A program made the translations under genes and the position numbers. This document shows positions 1-8,293 of a stretch of DNA of 64,000 nucleotides, piece after piece. The DNA lies in NCBI GenBank assembly GCA_963850345.1, contig CAWKKW010000005.1, positions 868,001-932,000 of the forward strand, written 5' to 3'. The DNA is from CAWKKW01 sp963850345. GTDB lineage: Bacteria; Acidobacteriota; Terriglobia; Terriglobales; Acidobacteriaceae. Each line of letters begins with the position of its first letter. Position 1 is the stretch's first letter. Under the pieces are notes generated by a model. It did not search any database. It saw nothing but the letters and a program-made list of their open reading frames with translations, and had not been told where the DNA came from.

Positions 1-426
1 CTCGGTGAAAAACGCCAGCGGTCCGCGCAGGAACTTGGGACACATCTCGGTGAGAAAGACGGCAAGTCCGACGGCCAAGGGCACCGCGATTAACAGGGCC
101 AGGAAGGAGGACACCAGGGTGCCGTAGATGAACGGCATGGCTCCGAAATTACCGGAGACCGGGTCCCACGCCTGCTTGAAGAAGAACATAATGCCGAACT
201 TGCTGATGCTGAGTTGGGAGCGCATCACCAGTTCGGTAGCAATCAGGGCGACGATGCCGAAGATGCAGATCGCGCACAGCAGCATAGCCCCGCTGAAGAC
301 GCGATCCGCGGTCGCGGAACTGCCGCGGGCCAGCAGAAACTTGCGAATGGGGGACTGCGGAGGCGTCCCAGAGAGGGACACCGGTCCATTCTCGGCTCGA
401 TGAGGTGCTGCGGACGGACGGGTCAC
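1..426 (-). CDS. pstC: Phosphate ABC transporter permease PstC (partial, N-terminal 142 residues)
   Basis: This is one of the two inner-membrane permease subunits of the high-affinity phosphate importer. The reverse strand reads GTG-ACC-CGT with AGGAAG five bases upstream. A polar N-terminus of about 40 residues is followed by a first membrane helix (about 44-62). A second helix begins near residue 103 and runs into TEMCPKFLRGPLAFFTE, the stretch typical of PstC. The reading frame is open to the window edge, so the C-terminus and probably pstA, pstB and phoU lie outside. It follows pstS in the same direction after a 185-base gap that holds a hairpin. Identification is firm at family level. 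The GTG start is the best available choice because no ATG lies nearby in frame. Confidence 0.88.
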   Translation of the reverse strand, partial: MTRPSAAPHRAENGPVSLSGTPPQSPIRKFLLARGSSATADRVFSGAMLLCAICIFGIVALIATELVMRSQLSISKFGIMFFFKQAWDPVSGNFGAMPFIYGTLVSSFLALLIAVPLAVGLAVFLTEMCPKFLRGPLAFFTE

Positions 427-564
427 ACGAGCTTCCTGAAGTTTGAATTTCACCGACTTCCACGGTACCGGGATTCGGTGAATAGAAGGTTAATCGTGCT
501 GAAAAATAAGGCACCCGGATGACGAATGCGACGTGAATTGTTGAGGTTAGCCCCAGAAAGGATC

Positions 565-590
565 AGGCACGCCCGCTGCGGAGCGTGCCT
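565..590 (-). terminator. Stem-loop between pstS and pstC
   Basis: Eight-base arms AGGCACGC and GCGTGCCT enclose a 10-base loop 22 bases after the pstS stop. There is no clear T-run on the minus strand. It could be a 3' stabiliser or a partial terminator that lowers permease expression relative to the binding protein, rather than a full stop. Confidence 0.45.
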
Positions 591-611
591 TTGGATTCAT
601 GATGCGTTGGC

Positions 612-1619
612 TTACTTCAACTGGGCGACTGTGGACCGAACCTTGTCTGCGACAGATTTGGGCAGGGGCGCATAGTAGAGGCTGTTCGCCTCTGACTGTC
701 CGTGGTCGAGCATCCATCCGAGGAAGTCCTTGATGACCTTTGACTTGCCGGCGTCGGAGGGCTGGGTGGGAATCAGCAGCCAGGTGAAGCTCGAGATGGG
801 GTAAGCATTCTTGCCCGGAGCATTGGTGATGGAGACGCGATAGTCCGAAGGCATCTGCTTGACGCTGGCGGCGGCCTCGGTTACGCCGTCGATATCGCCC
901 TTCACCCAGGTTCCTGCCGCGTTCTTTACGTATCCGAACGGGATTTTGTTTTGCATGGCATAGATCAGCTCGACATAGCCGATCGTGCCGGGCATCTGGC
1001 GAACGAGGCCGGCGACACTTTCATTGCCTTTGCCGCCGATGCCGATGGGCCAAGGAACCGCAGTTCCCTTCCCGACGGAGTTCTTCCAGTCGTTGCTGAC
1101 TTTGGAAAGGAAGTCGGTGAAGATGTAAGTCGTGCCGCTGGCTTCTGAGCGATGCACCACGATGATGCCCTGCGAGGGCAGCTTGACGCCGGGGTTGTCC
1201 TTAGCGATGCGGGGATCGTTCCACGTGGTGATCTTGCCCATGTAGATATCGGCCAGCACGTCCGGGGAGAACTTGAGCTCGGTATTTTCGCCGGGCAGGT
1301 TGTAGATGGGAACCACGGCGCCGAGCACGGTGGGAATGTGAACCAGCTTGACCTTGGAACTCGCCAACTGTTCGTCGCTCATGGGGCCGTCGCTGGCACC
1401 GAAGTCGACAATGCCGGTGGTGACCTGGCGAATACCGCCGCCGCTGCCGATGGACTGGTAGTTGATCTGCACTCCAGGATGCGCAGAGCTGTACTCACTG
1501 AACCACTTGGAGTAGATCGGGTACGGGAAGGTCGCGCCCGCTCCGTTGATCTTCTGGGCAAAACTCATCGATGCCGCGCAGACGAAGATCGCTGCGCTCA
1601 CGGCCAAGCTCTTTCTCAC
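612..1619 (-). CDS. pstS: Periplasmic phosphate-binding protein PstS
   Basis: This is the periplasmic receptor that captures phosphate and delivers it to PstCA. The chosen start is GTG at 1619, seven bases after AGGGGGA. It gives a 335-residue protein with a signal peptide (VRKSLAVSAAIFVCAASMSFAQ). The longer frame from 1643 lacks a better ribosome site. Family motifs are GAGATFPYPIYSKW at the mature N-terminus, GSGGGIRQ, DFGASDGPM and RSEASGTTYIFTDFL, which form the phosphate pocket. The length is normal for the family. It lies 161 bases downstream of phoR in a phoB-phoR-pstS-pstC order, so PhoBR control is likely. I could not identify a convincing Pho box in the 1620-1780 gap. Confidence 0.95.
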   Translation of the reverse strand: MRKSLAVSAAIFVCAASMSFAQKINGAGATFPYPIYSKWFSEYSSAHPGVQINYQSIGSGGGIRQVTTGIVDFGASDGPMSDEQLASSKVKLVHIPTVLGAVVPIYNLPGENTELKFSPDVLADIYMGKITTWNDPRIAKDNPGVKLPSQGIIVVHRSEASGTTYIFTDFLSKVSNDWKNSVGKGTAVPWPIGIGGKGNESVAGLVRQMPGTIGYVELIYAMQNKIPFGYVKNAAGTWVKGDIDGVTEAAASVKQMPSDYRVSITNAPGKNAYPISSFTWLLIPTQPSDAGKSKVIKDFLGWMLDHGQSEANSLYYAPLPKSVADKVRSTVAQLK

Positions 1620-1780
1620 GGATGTCCCCCTAAGGATTACCATCCCGATTGTCGAATGGATTTGTTACGGGGCGTTTACGGATGCGTGAAAAGCCAGAGA
1701 ATACGGAACCCGCTCAATCAGGCATAAACGTATCAAAAGGCGTGGCTTAAATGCGATGGCAACCGTGAACCTCGGGCGTT

Positions 1781-3538
1781 CTACTTCTCCACCGGGACAA
1801 CGGGCTCTTCGGACGCGGCAGGGGCCACGACTTCCGTGGAACGCGGTGCGCACGGCAGGGTGAAGAGGAAGGTAGCGCCAAAGCCGAGTTCGCTTTCGGC
1901 CCGGATGCCGCCGCCGTGGGCGAGAACGATGTGTTTGGCAATGGCGAGGCCGAGACCGGTGCCTCCCGACTCGCGCGAACGGGCCTTGTCGACGCGATAG
2001 AAGCGTTCAAAGATGCGATCGAGGTGTTCTGAGGCGATGCCTGGCCCAAAGTCCTGAACAAAGAAGGCTACGGAGTTGTCGATTTCATGCGCGCCAACCC
2101 GGACACGATGGCCGGACTTGCCATACTTCATCGCGTTCTCAATCAGGTTGCCAAAGACCTGGTTGAGGGCGTCGGCGTCAGCCAGTACCAGCGTGTCGGT
2201 GACTTCGGCAGCCTCGAGAGTCAGGTCGGAGTCGAGCACCATGCCGCCGAGCGATTCGATTGCGTCCTGCACCAGGGCAGAGGCTTTCACGGGCATGGGC
2301 CGCACCTTGTAGTCGCCGGACTCGACGCTGGCGAGGGCGAGCAGGTCTTCGGTGAGACGGTTCATGCGGGTTGCGTTCTTGAGGATGATGGCGAGGAATT
2401 CGCGGGCGTCTTTGTCGGAGTGGTTGCCATCGAGCAGCGTTTCGACAAAGCCGGAGATGGCAGTGAGCGGGGTGCGAAGTTCGTGAGAGACATTGGCCAC
2501 AAAGTCGCGGCGGGTCTTCTCTGCGCGCTCGATCTCGGTGACGTCGTGGAGCACGGCGACGGCTCCGCCCCCGGGCGTGGGAGCGGCATTCACTTCGAAG
2601 ACCTTGCCGGGCGCAACCGAGGTGGCTCGACCTTTGCGGAATTCGCGATGCTTGAGAGCGGTGTCGACGCAGGCCAGCACCTCGGGGTCGCGGACAGTGT
2701 GGACCAGGGCACGGCCTTCGTGGACGGTGGTGCGGGCGATGCGCTGCATGAGCGAGTTGGACCAACTGACCTGGCCTTGCGCGTTCACGGCGATGACCGC
2801 TTCCTGCATGCTGTCGAGCAGCGCGGCGAGTTCACGACGATTGGTGTCCAGCGTGTCGAAGCTGGCTTCGAGGCGGCTCGCGGTGGCATCGAGCGCATGC
2901 GCGACCTCGGAGATTTCGTCCAGATTGCCCTCCTGCACGCGAGCGGAGAGATCGCCCTGCGAGATGCGGTTGGCAAACGTGACAATGCGCTTAAGGCGAG
3001 CGGCGACGCGCTGCGCCAGCCAGGCCGCAATCAAAGTCGCCAGTAAGAGCGAGAGCAGCGATGCGAGCAGCAGGTCGCGGCGCAGCACATGCAGCGTGAA
3101 ACGGATGTCATCGAGGGGGTAGGAGAGGACGAGGACGAGGTTCCCGGCTGGAACGGCAACGTAGAGGCTGCCGTCGTGCTCGGCGCGTCCGATGGACTGA
3201 TGCTGCTGGAGAACCGACTGCACTTCGGGGCTGTTGGCCGGATTGGGCAGATACGGAGGCGGATTGGAGGCAGCAAGAATCTGCCCTTGGGAGTCGAGGA
3301 TGGCGAGCGGTGTTCCGGCTGCAAGGCTTTCGCTCCGGGCGGTATCGGGGAGCGTTGTATGGTCTGCGGAATGAAGCTGAACGGCGAGCAGTTGAGCCTT
3401 GCCGAGGAGAGAGTTCTGCGCGTCCTGGTAGAGAGAATGCTCGACGATGCGACGAAGGCTGAAGTCCAGCACCGCCGTCCCGATGCAGAGCACCAGGATG
3501 AACGAAAACAGGAGCTTGGTGAAGACTCTTCCCGTCAA
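1781..3538 (-). CDS. phoR: Phosphate-regulon type sensor histidine kinase PhoR
   Basis: This is a 585-residue membrane sensor kinase. Membrane helices lie at about 8-27 and 156-174 and enclose a periplasmic segment of about 125 residues, unlike the short loop of E. coli PhoR. A HAMP linker (about 175-230), a PAS domain (about 238-340), a HisKA domain with the phospho-acceptor His352 in FVANVSHELRTPLTA, and a HATPase domain with FGPGIA and GTGLGLAI follow. The start is TTG at 3538, preceded by AGAGGA at six bases. It sits 78 bases downstream of a phoB-like regulator and upstream of pstS, which supports a phosphate role. The assignment as PhoR rests on this context plus the domain order. Confidence 0.88.
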   Translation of the reverse strand: MTGRVFTKLLFSFILVLCIGTAVLDFSLRRIVEHSLYQDAQNSLLGKAQLLAVQLHSADHTTLPDTARSESLAAGTPLAILDSQGQILAASNPPPYLPNPANSPEVQSVLQQHQSIGRAEHDGSLYVAVPAGNLVLVLSYPLDDIRFTLHVLRRDLLLASLLSLLLATLIAAWLAQRVAARLKRIVTFANRISQGDLSARVQEGNLDEISEVAHALDATASRLEASFDTLDTNRRELAALLDSMQEAVIAVNAQGQVSWSNSLMQRIARTTVHEGRALVHTVRDPEVLACVDTALKHREFRKGRATSVAPGKVFEVNAAPTPGGGAVAVLHDVTEIERAEKTRRDFVANVSHELRTPLTAISGFVETLLDGNHSDKDAREFLAIILKNATRMNRLTEDLLALASVESGDYKVRPMPVKASALVQDAIESLGGMVLDSDLTLEAAEVTDTLVLADADALNQVFGNLIENAMKYGKSGHRVRVGAHEIDNSVAFFVQDFGPGIASEHLDRIFERFYRVDKARSRESGGTGLGLAIAKHIVLAHGGGIRAESELGFGATFLFTLPCAPRSTEVVAPAASEEPVVPVEK

Positions 3539-3616
3539 GACAATCCTCTCCGCTGCACCGGCAGTTCTGGCAATGGACTACGGCCGGGTCTGCAGGCGAG
3601 AACGGGTCGAGCCGCT

Positions 3617-4315
3617 CTAGGCCGGCCGAGGAACTTCAAACCGGTAACCCGCGCCGCGTACGGTCTTGAGATACCGCGGGTTCTCCGGATCGGTCTCAAT
3701 TTTCTCACGGATGCGCCGCACGTAGACGTCAACGGATCGTGGGGTCACGAAGCGAGCGTCTCCCCAGACGGCGTCGAGCAGGTGATCGCGGCTGAAGACA
3801 CGGCCGGGGTGGCGTGCGAGGTAATCGAGCAGGCGGAATTCTGTCGCAGTGGTGGTGGTAAGTTCGCCGCGCACTTTGAGTTGCATCGCGCCCGCGTCGA
3901 TGATGACTTCTTCAAAGCTGATGATCGAAGGCGTGGTGGGCCGCTCGAAACGCCGCAGGACGGCTTTGACGCGGGCGACCAGTTCGCGGGTAGCAAACGG
4001 CTTGGTGATGTAATCGTCGGCGCCGAGTTCCAGGCCGAGGACGCGGTCGTTTTCGCCGGCCCGCGCGGTGAGAAAGATGATGGGAATGGTGCTCAGCCCG
4101 GAGTGGTTGCGCAATCGCCGGCAGACGTCGAGCCCATCGCCACCGGGGACCATGATGTCGAGCAGAAACAATGCGGGGGGTTGATGCTCTGCGTCCGGGA
4201 TGATGTTGGTGGGCGTGCCGTAGACGCGAACGGAAAAACCGGCGGCTTCGAGATGATGTTGCACGAGACGGGAGATGTCCGTGTCGTCCTCAAGAACAAA
4301 TACAGTCTGGCTCAA
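3617..4315 (-). CDS. phoB: OmpR/PhoB-family response regulator
   Basis: This is a DNA-binding response regulator, cognate partner of the downstream kinase. With the TTG start at 4315 it has 232 residues. The receiver domain has VLEDDTD at the acidic pocket and the phospho-acceptor Asp53 in LLDIMVPGGDG. The C-terminal half is a winged-helix domain ending in RGAGYRFEVPRPA, with RSVDVYVRRIREKI as recognition-helix region. The frame is open up to GTG 4354, but GAGG lies nine bases before TTG 4315 and the product then begins SQTVFVLEDD as in the family. It heads the phoB-phoR-pstS-pstC row and is divergent from the response regulator gene at 4563. Confidence 0.87.
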   Translation of the reverse strand: MSQTVFVLEDDTDISRLVQHHLEAAGFSVRVYGTPTNIIPDAEHQPPALFLLDIMVPGGDGLDVCRRLRNHSGLSTIPIIFLTARAGENDRVLGLELGADDYITKPFATRELVARVKAVLRRFERPTTPSIISFEEVIIDAGAMQLKVRGELTTTTATEFRLLDYLARHPGRVFSRDHLLDAVWGDARFVTPRSVDVYVRRIREKIETDPENPRYLKTVRGAGYRFEVPRPA

Positions 4316-4505
4316 CCGTGAGATCCTCGCCGCGTACACGCCCTTGCCAGTCACGGAGCAGGGCCGCGCAGTGGCTCCAGCCTACGCTACCAGATCAAAG
4401 GAAATGCAAAAGGATTGTGAATTTGTCGATTCGAAACACTACCAAGGTGTCAGGGCGCGTCGCTTGGTGGGCCATAGTTTCAACGTGTTAGGTGCAGGCC
4501 AGTGC

Positions 4506-4511
4506 TATACT
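4506..4511 (+). promoter_or_regulatory. Possible -10 element upstream of the response regulator gene
   Basis: TATACT lies 51 bases before the ATG at 4563 in the divergent 4316-4562 gap. It matches the sigma-70 -10 consensus at five of six positions, but no good -35 hexamer is found 16-18 bases upstream, so this is weak. Confidence 0.3.
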
Positions 4512-4562
4512 AGCGGAAAATTCGCTGCACGCCCGCGAGCTTACGGTATAGAGATTCAGACC

Positions 4563-4949
4563 ATGTCAGCGAACCAAACTGTCCTTTGCATCGACGACGA
4601 AGTAACAGGATTGTTAATTCGCAAGATCGTGCTGGAGCGTGCGGGTTACCGGGTGTTGACCGCCCCCAACGGGGATGCGGGACTGGTTGTATTTCGCGGG
4701 CAGCAGGTCGACGCCGTAGTGCTGGATTACGCGATGCCGGGCATGAACGGGTCGGAAGTGGCTCTCGCCATGCGGCTGCATAAGCCCAAAGTTCCCATTT
4801 TGCTGCACTCCGCCTACGTGAGCTTCCCAGACGATGTGCTGCGGCTGGTGGACATGTGCGTGACTAAAGGGGATGGGCCGGAAGCACTGCTCTCGAGACT
4901 GAAGGAGATGTTGTCGAGAAAGCAGGCGGAAGAGGGCGGAGCGGCTTGA
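4563..4949 (+). CDS. Single-domain response regulator (CheY-like receiver)
   Basis: This is a 128-residue free-standing receiver domain with no output domain. The open frame extends far upstream, but homology begins at ATG 4563 (MSANQTVLCIDDE). Key residues are intact: Asp11 and Asp12 in the acidic pocket, the phospho-acceptor Asp55 in VVLDYAMPGMNG, Ser83 and Lys102. Its stop overlaps the TTG start of the following kinase gene (TTGA), so the two are translationally coupled and probably form one signalling pair. The output partner is not visible. A short basic and acidic tail follows helix 5. Confidence 0.85.
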   Translation: MSANQTVLCIDDEVTGLLIRKIVLERAGYRVLTAPNGDAGLVVFRGQQVDAVVLDYAMPGMNGSEVALAMRLHKPKVPILLHSAYVSFPDDVLRLVDMCVTKGDGPEALLSRLKEMLSRKQAEEGGAA

Positions 4950-6733
4950 ACCTCCACGAATTTGAGAAGGTTCTTTATCGCACGATTCTGATTCCGATTC
5001 TGACCCTGCTGCTGTTCGCAGGCGCACTTATCTGGCAGATCGAGGACACGCTGCGTGCGGAGCATTCTCTGGACCACAGCGATCAGGTCACTGCAGACCT
5101 TCACGAACTGGAACGCCTGATCGTCGATCGGGAGACCGGCTTGCGCGGCTTTCAGCTCACCGGGCATGCGGAGATGCTGGCGCCATACAACGCCGCCGGT
5201 CAACAGCTGGAATCCCAATTCGCAGAGCTACGGGGGCTGGTCGCCCAGGACCCTGAGCAGGCCCGGCGCCTGACCTTGATACGCGAACGCTATGAGACGT
5301 GGCAGGTCTTCGCGCAATCCGTATTGGCCATGCCGTTTGACCAAAGCCACGAGCCCGAGCTGAACCTTCGTGGCAAGCAGCTGATGGACAATGTCCGCGC
5401 GTCCTCCACGGAGATGGTGGATGCTGAGGAGCAGCGGCGCGCCCGGGACTCGGCCGGGTTGCAGCGACGTATCCGGACCATGCTGACCGTCATCCTGCTG
5501 TCCGCGTTAGCGGTAGGCCTGGGACTGGCGTTGCTGATCTGGAAGCAACTTCACCGGGTATCGGATGCCTTCCGTTCGGCACTCGACGAGTCGCATGGGC
5601 GGGAGGAGGAGCTCTACGCCAGCCGGCAGTGGTTTGAAACGACGCTTGAGTCGATTGGCGATGGCGTGATCGCCTGCGATGCAGAAGGCCGCATCGAGTT
5701 TATGAACGCGGTCGCCCAGGCAATGACGAAGTGGGATCCGGAAGAGGCCAAGGGATTGCCGCTGGAAGAGGTCTTCCGGATCGTGAACGAAGAGACGCGG
5801 CTAGCCTGCGAAAACCCGGTCGCGAAGGTCAGGCGGCTGAAGACCATCGTGGGCCTGGCAAATCACACCGTCCTGATCGCCAAGGACGGAAGCGAGCTAG
5901 TGCTGGACGACAGCGCTGCGCCCATTCGAGACCAGCACGGCGAAATGCGCGGCATCGTCCTGATCTTCCGCGACGTAACGGAGTACCGGCGGACCGAAGC
6001 GGCCCTGATCGCGGGCGAGAAGCTGGCCGTGGCAGGCAGGTTGGCCGCAAGCATTGCTCACGAGATTCACAACCCGCTCGATTCAGTAGCCAACCTGCAC
6101 TTCCTGATGATGTCGGAGACAGACGCTGAGAAGCGCGACGAATACTTGCGCATGGCCCAGCAGGAACTGGGACGGACGATGCAGATCAGCCGGACCATGT
6201 TGAGCCTGTACCGCGAACCCAAGGCTCCGATCGAAGTGGACGTGAAGGAACTGGTCGAAGGCGTCTTGCTTTTGCTCGATCGCCGGCTCCAGGACCAGAA
6301 CATCCAGGTGACGCGCAACTTCAAACCAGTCTTCGTGGAAGGCTTTCCGGCGGAGCTGCGGCAGGTGTTTACCAATTTGATCGTCAATGCTGCCGATGCG
6401 GCGGGCAAGGGCGGCAAGATCAACATCCTGATCGACACCGCGCCGGGAGAAGACTACCGCTCCCAGGGAGTGCTGGTCGAAGTGACCGACAGCGGGCCGG
6501 GAATCAACCGGCAGGTGGAGAAGAATCTGTTTCAGCCCTTCTTCACCACCAAGGGTGAATCCGGCACCGGGCTGGGGCTGTGGGTGAGCATGGGTATTGT
6601 GCAGAAGCACGGAGGCACGATTCGCGTCACAAACAGCAACGAAAATGGTTTGCGCGGCGCGTGTATGCGGGTGTATCTGCCAACGCGCACGCAGGCAAGC
6701 TCCGTGGGACGGGCGACGCCGCATCTGCTCTAG
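4946..6733 (+). CDS. CHASE3-PAS sensor histidine kinase
   Basis: This is a 595-residue membrane sensor kinase. A first membrane helix (about 12-32) is followed by an extracytoplasmic helical CHASE3 domain (about 35-178) containing the ERLIVDRETGLRGFQLTG signature. A second helix (about 178-199), a PAS domain (about 225-350), a HisKA domain with His372 in SIAHEIHNPLDS, and an ATPase domain with NLIVNAADA and GTGLGLWVSMGIV complete it. The H-box belongs to the NtrB-like subgroup. The start TTG overlaps the stop of the receiver gene. CHASE3 ligands are generally unknown, so the stimulus cannot be predicted. Catalytic residues appear complete. Confidence 0.88.
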   Translation: MNLHEFEKVLYRTILIPILTLLLFAGALIWQIEDTLRAEHSLDHSDQVTADLHELERLIVDRETGLRGFQLTGHAEMLAPYNAAGQQLESQFAELRGLVAQDPEQARRLTLIRERYETWQVFAQSVLAMPFDQSHEPELNLRGKQLMDNVRASSTEMVDAEEQRRARDSAGLQRRIRTMLTVILLSALAVGLGLALLIWKQLHRVSDAFRSALDESHGREEELYASRQWFETTLESIGDGVIACDAEGRIEFMNAVAQAMTKWDPEEAKGLPLEEVFRIVNEETRLACENPVAKVRRLKTIVGLANHTVLIAKDGSELVLDDSAAPIRDQHGEMRGIVLIFRDVTEYRRTEAALIAGEKLAVAGRLAASIAHEIHNPLDSVANLHFLMMSETDAEKRDEYLRMAQQELGRTMQISRTMLSLYREPKAPIEVDVKELVEGVLLLLDRRLQDQNIQVTRNFKPVFVEGFPAELRQVFTNLIVNAADAAGKGGKINILIDTAPGEDYRSQGVLVEVTDSGPGINRQVEKNLFQPFFTTKGESGTGLGLWVSMGIVQKHGGTIRVTNSNENGLRGACMRVYLPTRTQASSVGRATPHLL

Positions 6734-6751
6734 TTCCCTGCTGGCGGATCC

Positions 6752-7507
6752 TTACGCTGCAATCGCCAGAAAGCGAAGCCGGACATAGTCCGCGGTCCAG
6801 TTGCCTTGTTCATCGCAGAGGGCAGGCTTCAGAAGCTCGACAGTCTGGTCGATAACTTCGGCGCGGCTTGATTCGGGAAGCTGTTGCAGGAGACCGCGGC
6901 GGAAGGTTTCAAGCCATCCGCGCATGCCGGTGTCGGGCAGTGGCGTGGGTCGCGGGATCAGGTGAATGGAATCGACTCGAAAGCCCGCTTTCTCGAGACG
7001 AGCCTGGTAGGCAGACGGCGTGGGGAAGAAGTTATGGCCTTCATCGCCGGGGATCCCATACGGGCGCAGGACTGCCTGGAGCGCGACGCGGATGGACGCG
7101 ATGTTGCCGTGTCCGCCCATCTCCGCGGCAAAGCGCCCGCCCGGCTTGAGCGCACGGTGGACGCCGGCAAGCACCGCGTCCTGGTCGTGCATCCAGTGCA
7201 GCGCGGCGTTCGAGAAAACTGCATCGAATTCCGACTCGAAGGGGAGCACTTCCCCACTGATCAATCGGGCGTCAAGGCCGAGTGCCTGCGCGGCTCGGAT
7301 CATCTCCGGCGAACTATCTGCCCCGATTACGGTCGCGCCAGTGTCGGCGATCTTGCGGGTCAGGGCGCCGTCTCCACAGCCCAGGTCGAGAATGCGTTCG
7401 CCCGGTTGGGAGTTGAGGAGATCGACGACGCCTCCCGCCAGATCGGCTACGAAGCGACCCTTTTGCGCGTATTCGGCTGCATCCCAGGCTTGTTGCATGG
7501 ACTTCAT
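6752..7507 (-). CDS. SAM-dependent methyltransferase (trans-aconitate methyltransferase-like)
   Basis: This is a 251-residue class I methyltransferase. Motif I is ILDLGCGDGALTR (about 39-51), followed by VIGADSSPEMI, which binds the ribose of SAM, and by FDAVFSNAALHWMHDQ, the W-containing motif seen in the trans-aconitate methyltransferase/Methyltransf_11 group. The C-terminal half resembles the Tam family but no substrate residue is diagnostic. It is convergent with the kinase gene (18-base gap). Met4 is an alternative start. The substrate remains open. Confidence 0.8.
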   Translation of the reverse strand: MKSMQQAWDAAEYAQKGRFVADLAGGVVDLLNSQPGERILDLGCGDGALTRKIADTGATVIGADSSPEMIRAAQALGLDARLISGEVLPFESEFDAVFSNAALHWMHDQDAVLAGVHRALKPGGRFAAEMGGHGNIASIRVALQAVLRPYGIPGDEGHNFFPTPSAYQARLEKAGFRVDSIHLIPRPTPLPDTGMRGWLETFRRGLLQQLPESSRAEVIDQTVELLKPALCDEQGNWTADYVRLRFLAIAA

Positions 7508-7570
7508 TTTATCGGAGCTGCGAGAAGAGAGAGTCCCGGGTGGGTGCGGAGATTCCTGGGCGAACGAATC

Positions 7571-8275
7571 CTAGATGGACTGGACCGGGATCAAGGTAAG
7601 GTCGTCGACCAAACCTACTTCCTTCTGCACGAAAGGCTCTGCGTAGCGCACGCCGCCGAGCAGGCCGTAATGTCGGGCCATAGAGAAGGTGCGTTCGCGA
7701 ATCTCTTCTTCAGGGACAAAGAGGCCGGTACCGGAGGCCTGATTCGCATATTGCGAGCGATAGGCCAGGAGAGAGGCGAAGCGTTGCTCAGCAAATTCGG
7801 AGATGTCGACGACAAAGCTGGGCCGAACGTCGGCATAGAGGCTGGCGTAGAGAATTTTGAAGGGCCGATGGGGCGGGGCGCCGGTGTCGAGCTTCGCCAA
7901 CCCTGAGAGAAAGCAAGCCTCGTAACCCAAGGTCGAACTGGTGTAGTGATCGGGATGGCGGCCGGTCCAATACGGAAGAATCACTACGCGGGGCCGCAAC
8001 TGGCGGAGAACGCGCACGATTTTCACGCGATTCTCGTAGGTGTTCTCAACCCGGCCATCGGGAATGTCGAGAGCTTCGCGCCACTCCACGCCGAGAATGC
8101 GCGCTGCATCGGCCGCCTCGGCTGCGCGTTCGTCTGCAGAGCCGCGCGTGCCGGCTTCCCCCTGGGTGAGGTCGAGAATGGCCGTCCGCAGGCCCAGGGA
8201 TCGCATGCGCAAGAGGGTGCCACCGCAGGTCTGTTCCACATCGTCTCGATGCGCGGCGATGGCAAGGATGTCCAT
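7571..8275 (-). CDS. bshB1: Bacillithiol biosynthesis deacetylase BshB1
   Basis: This is a 234-residue zinc-dependent LmbE/PIG-L deacetylase. The family removes the acetyl group from GlcNAc-malate during synthesis of the thiol bacillithiol. The metal site begins AHRDDVEQTCGGTL near the N-terminus, where the usual AHPDDVE has Arg in place of Pro, and continues with GRHPDHYTSS. The PDGRVENTYENRVKIVRVLRQ region and the length fit BshB1 rather than the general PIG-L group. It is followed on the same strand by the methyltransferase after 63 bases and preceded by a lipoprotein gene at 18 bases. The bshA and bshC genes are not in the window. Confidence 0.85.
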   Translation of the reverse strand: MDILAIAAHRDDVEQTCGGTLLRMRSLGLRTAILDLTQGEAGTRGSADERAAEAADAARILGVEWREALDIPDGRVENTYENRVKIVRVLRQLRPRVVILPYWTGRHPDHYTSSTLGYEACFLSGLAKLDTGAPPHRPFKILYASLYADVRPSFVVDISEFAEQRFASLLAYRSQYANQASGTGLFVPEEEIRERTFSMARHYGLLGGVRYAEPFVQKEVGLVDDLTLIPVQSI

Positions 8276-8293
8276 GCAGTCCTGAACTGGTCG

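Noticed and set aside
1620..1780. Possible Pho box upstream of pstS
   Set aside because: Two GTAA-type half-sites spaced by about 11 bases occur in the gap, but they do not match a known PhoB consensus well enough to report.
4275..4562. N-terminal extension of the response regulator gene to 4275
   Set aside because: The added part has no homology and overlaps the phoB reading region on the other strand; ATG 4563 fits the family start.
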